5,374 nt of DNA. It comes from Thermoplasmata archaeon. GTDB taxonomy: Archaea > Thermoplasmatota > Thermoplasmata > Thermoplasmatales > Thermoplasmataceae. Made by a program: the position numbers and the translations under genes. The stretch covers positions 1 to 5,374 of the forward strand of contig JAJZKX010000155.1 of the NCBI GenBank assembly GCA_021850745.1, given 5' to 3'. The notes beneath the pieces were generated by a model that saw only the letters and a program-made list of their open reading frames with translations, ran no database searches and was not told the DNA's origin. Within the stretch, counting starts at the first letter, position 1, and every line of letters begins with the position of its first letter. Of the stretch, positions 5,150-5,374 are shown piece by piece.

Positions 5150-5374
5150 ATGGCGGAACTCCGAAATTTCTACTACAGGTACCTGGGGTCCCGCATGATT
5201 ATTAGTGTCATTTTCAACGCTTTCCAGGTTTTCTTTCTCTGGAGGATTGTGGAGCAATACCACTCCGTTTTCCTTGCCGGGCTCAGTGCCACAATCTCCC
5301 TTGCAGTGTCAATTGTTTCCTCCATTCCCATCGGCCACCTCATTGACAGGATGAACAGCACACTGATCAGCCTC
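5150..5374 (+). CDS. MFS transporter, N-terminal fragment (cut by window end)
   Basis: The frame is open from ATG at 5150-5152 to the right edge, giving 75 residues of a protein that should be about 400 long. The N-terminus is short and basic (MAELRNFYYRYLGSRM). Helix 1 is about residues 16-33 (MIISVIFNAFQVFFLWRI) and helix 2 about 41-62 (FLAGLSATISLAVSIVSS). The stretch IGHLIDRMN (61-69) then matches the MFS motif A loop (G-x-L-x-D-R). The start is supported by the TATA-like box 27 bases upstream and by the absence of an earlier in-frame ATG close by. It is transcribed divergently from the split MFS transporter and is not a close copy of it at the N-terminus. The substrate is unknown; exporter or permease cannot be separated from this much sequence. 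Confidence 0.75.
   Translation, partial: MAELRNFYYRYLGSRMIISVIFNAFQVFFLWRIVEQYHSVFLAGLSATISLAVSIVSSIPIGHLIDRMNSTLISL

Noticed and set aside
1..5374. CRISPR arrays, insertion sequences, tRNA or rRNA genes, toxin-antitoxin or defence modules
   Set aside because: I saw no regularly spaced repeats, no transposase motifs with terminal repeats, no tRNA-like cloverleaf, and no nuclease or helicase domains typical of defence systems.

Overview
The window looks archaeal, most like a member of the Thermoplasmatota, though no marker gene fixes the lineage. The base for this is the promoter architecture: AT-rich TATA-like boxes lie about 24 to 28 bases upstream of start codons, most genes lack a Shine-Dalgarno sequence, and the layout suggests leaderless mRNAs. 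Base composition is moderate, AGG is frequently used for arginine, and T-runs follow stop codons.

Layout, left to right. (1) The 3' part of a histidinol-dehydrogenase-family gene (+, cut by the left edge) ends at 1076. Its C-terminal signature is closer to the sulfopropanediol dehydrogenase (HpsN-like) branch than to textbook HisD. (2) A gap of about 240 bases holds a T-rich terminator, a possible decayed C-terminal scrap of a medium-chain dehydrogenase, and a small hairpin. (3) A DUF4256 gene (-) has a well-placed TATA box. (4) A HAD phosphatase (+) diverges from it. (5) A small class I SAM-dependent methyltransferase (+) has its own TATA box. (6) A short convergent gap follows. (7) A 12-helix MFS transporter (-) is split into two reading frames that overlap by one base. 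The junction carries both a strong internal Shine-Dalgarno sequence with a GTG restart and a heptamer of the -1 frameshift type. (8) A 324-base divergent promoter region follows. (9) The start of a second MFS transporter (+) runs off the right edge.

The genes do not form one obvious pathway. Most appear to be single-gene transcription units with their own promoters. The clearest unit is the divergent pair of MFS transporters sharing one control region. I see no CRISPR array, IS element, tRNA or rRNA. The most notable observation is the split transporter junction, followed by the atypical HisD-family enzyme. I found no convincing multi-gene novel system in this window.
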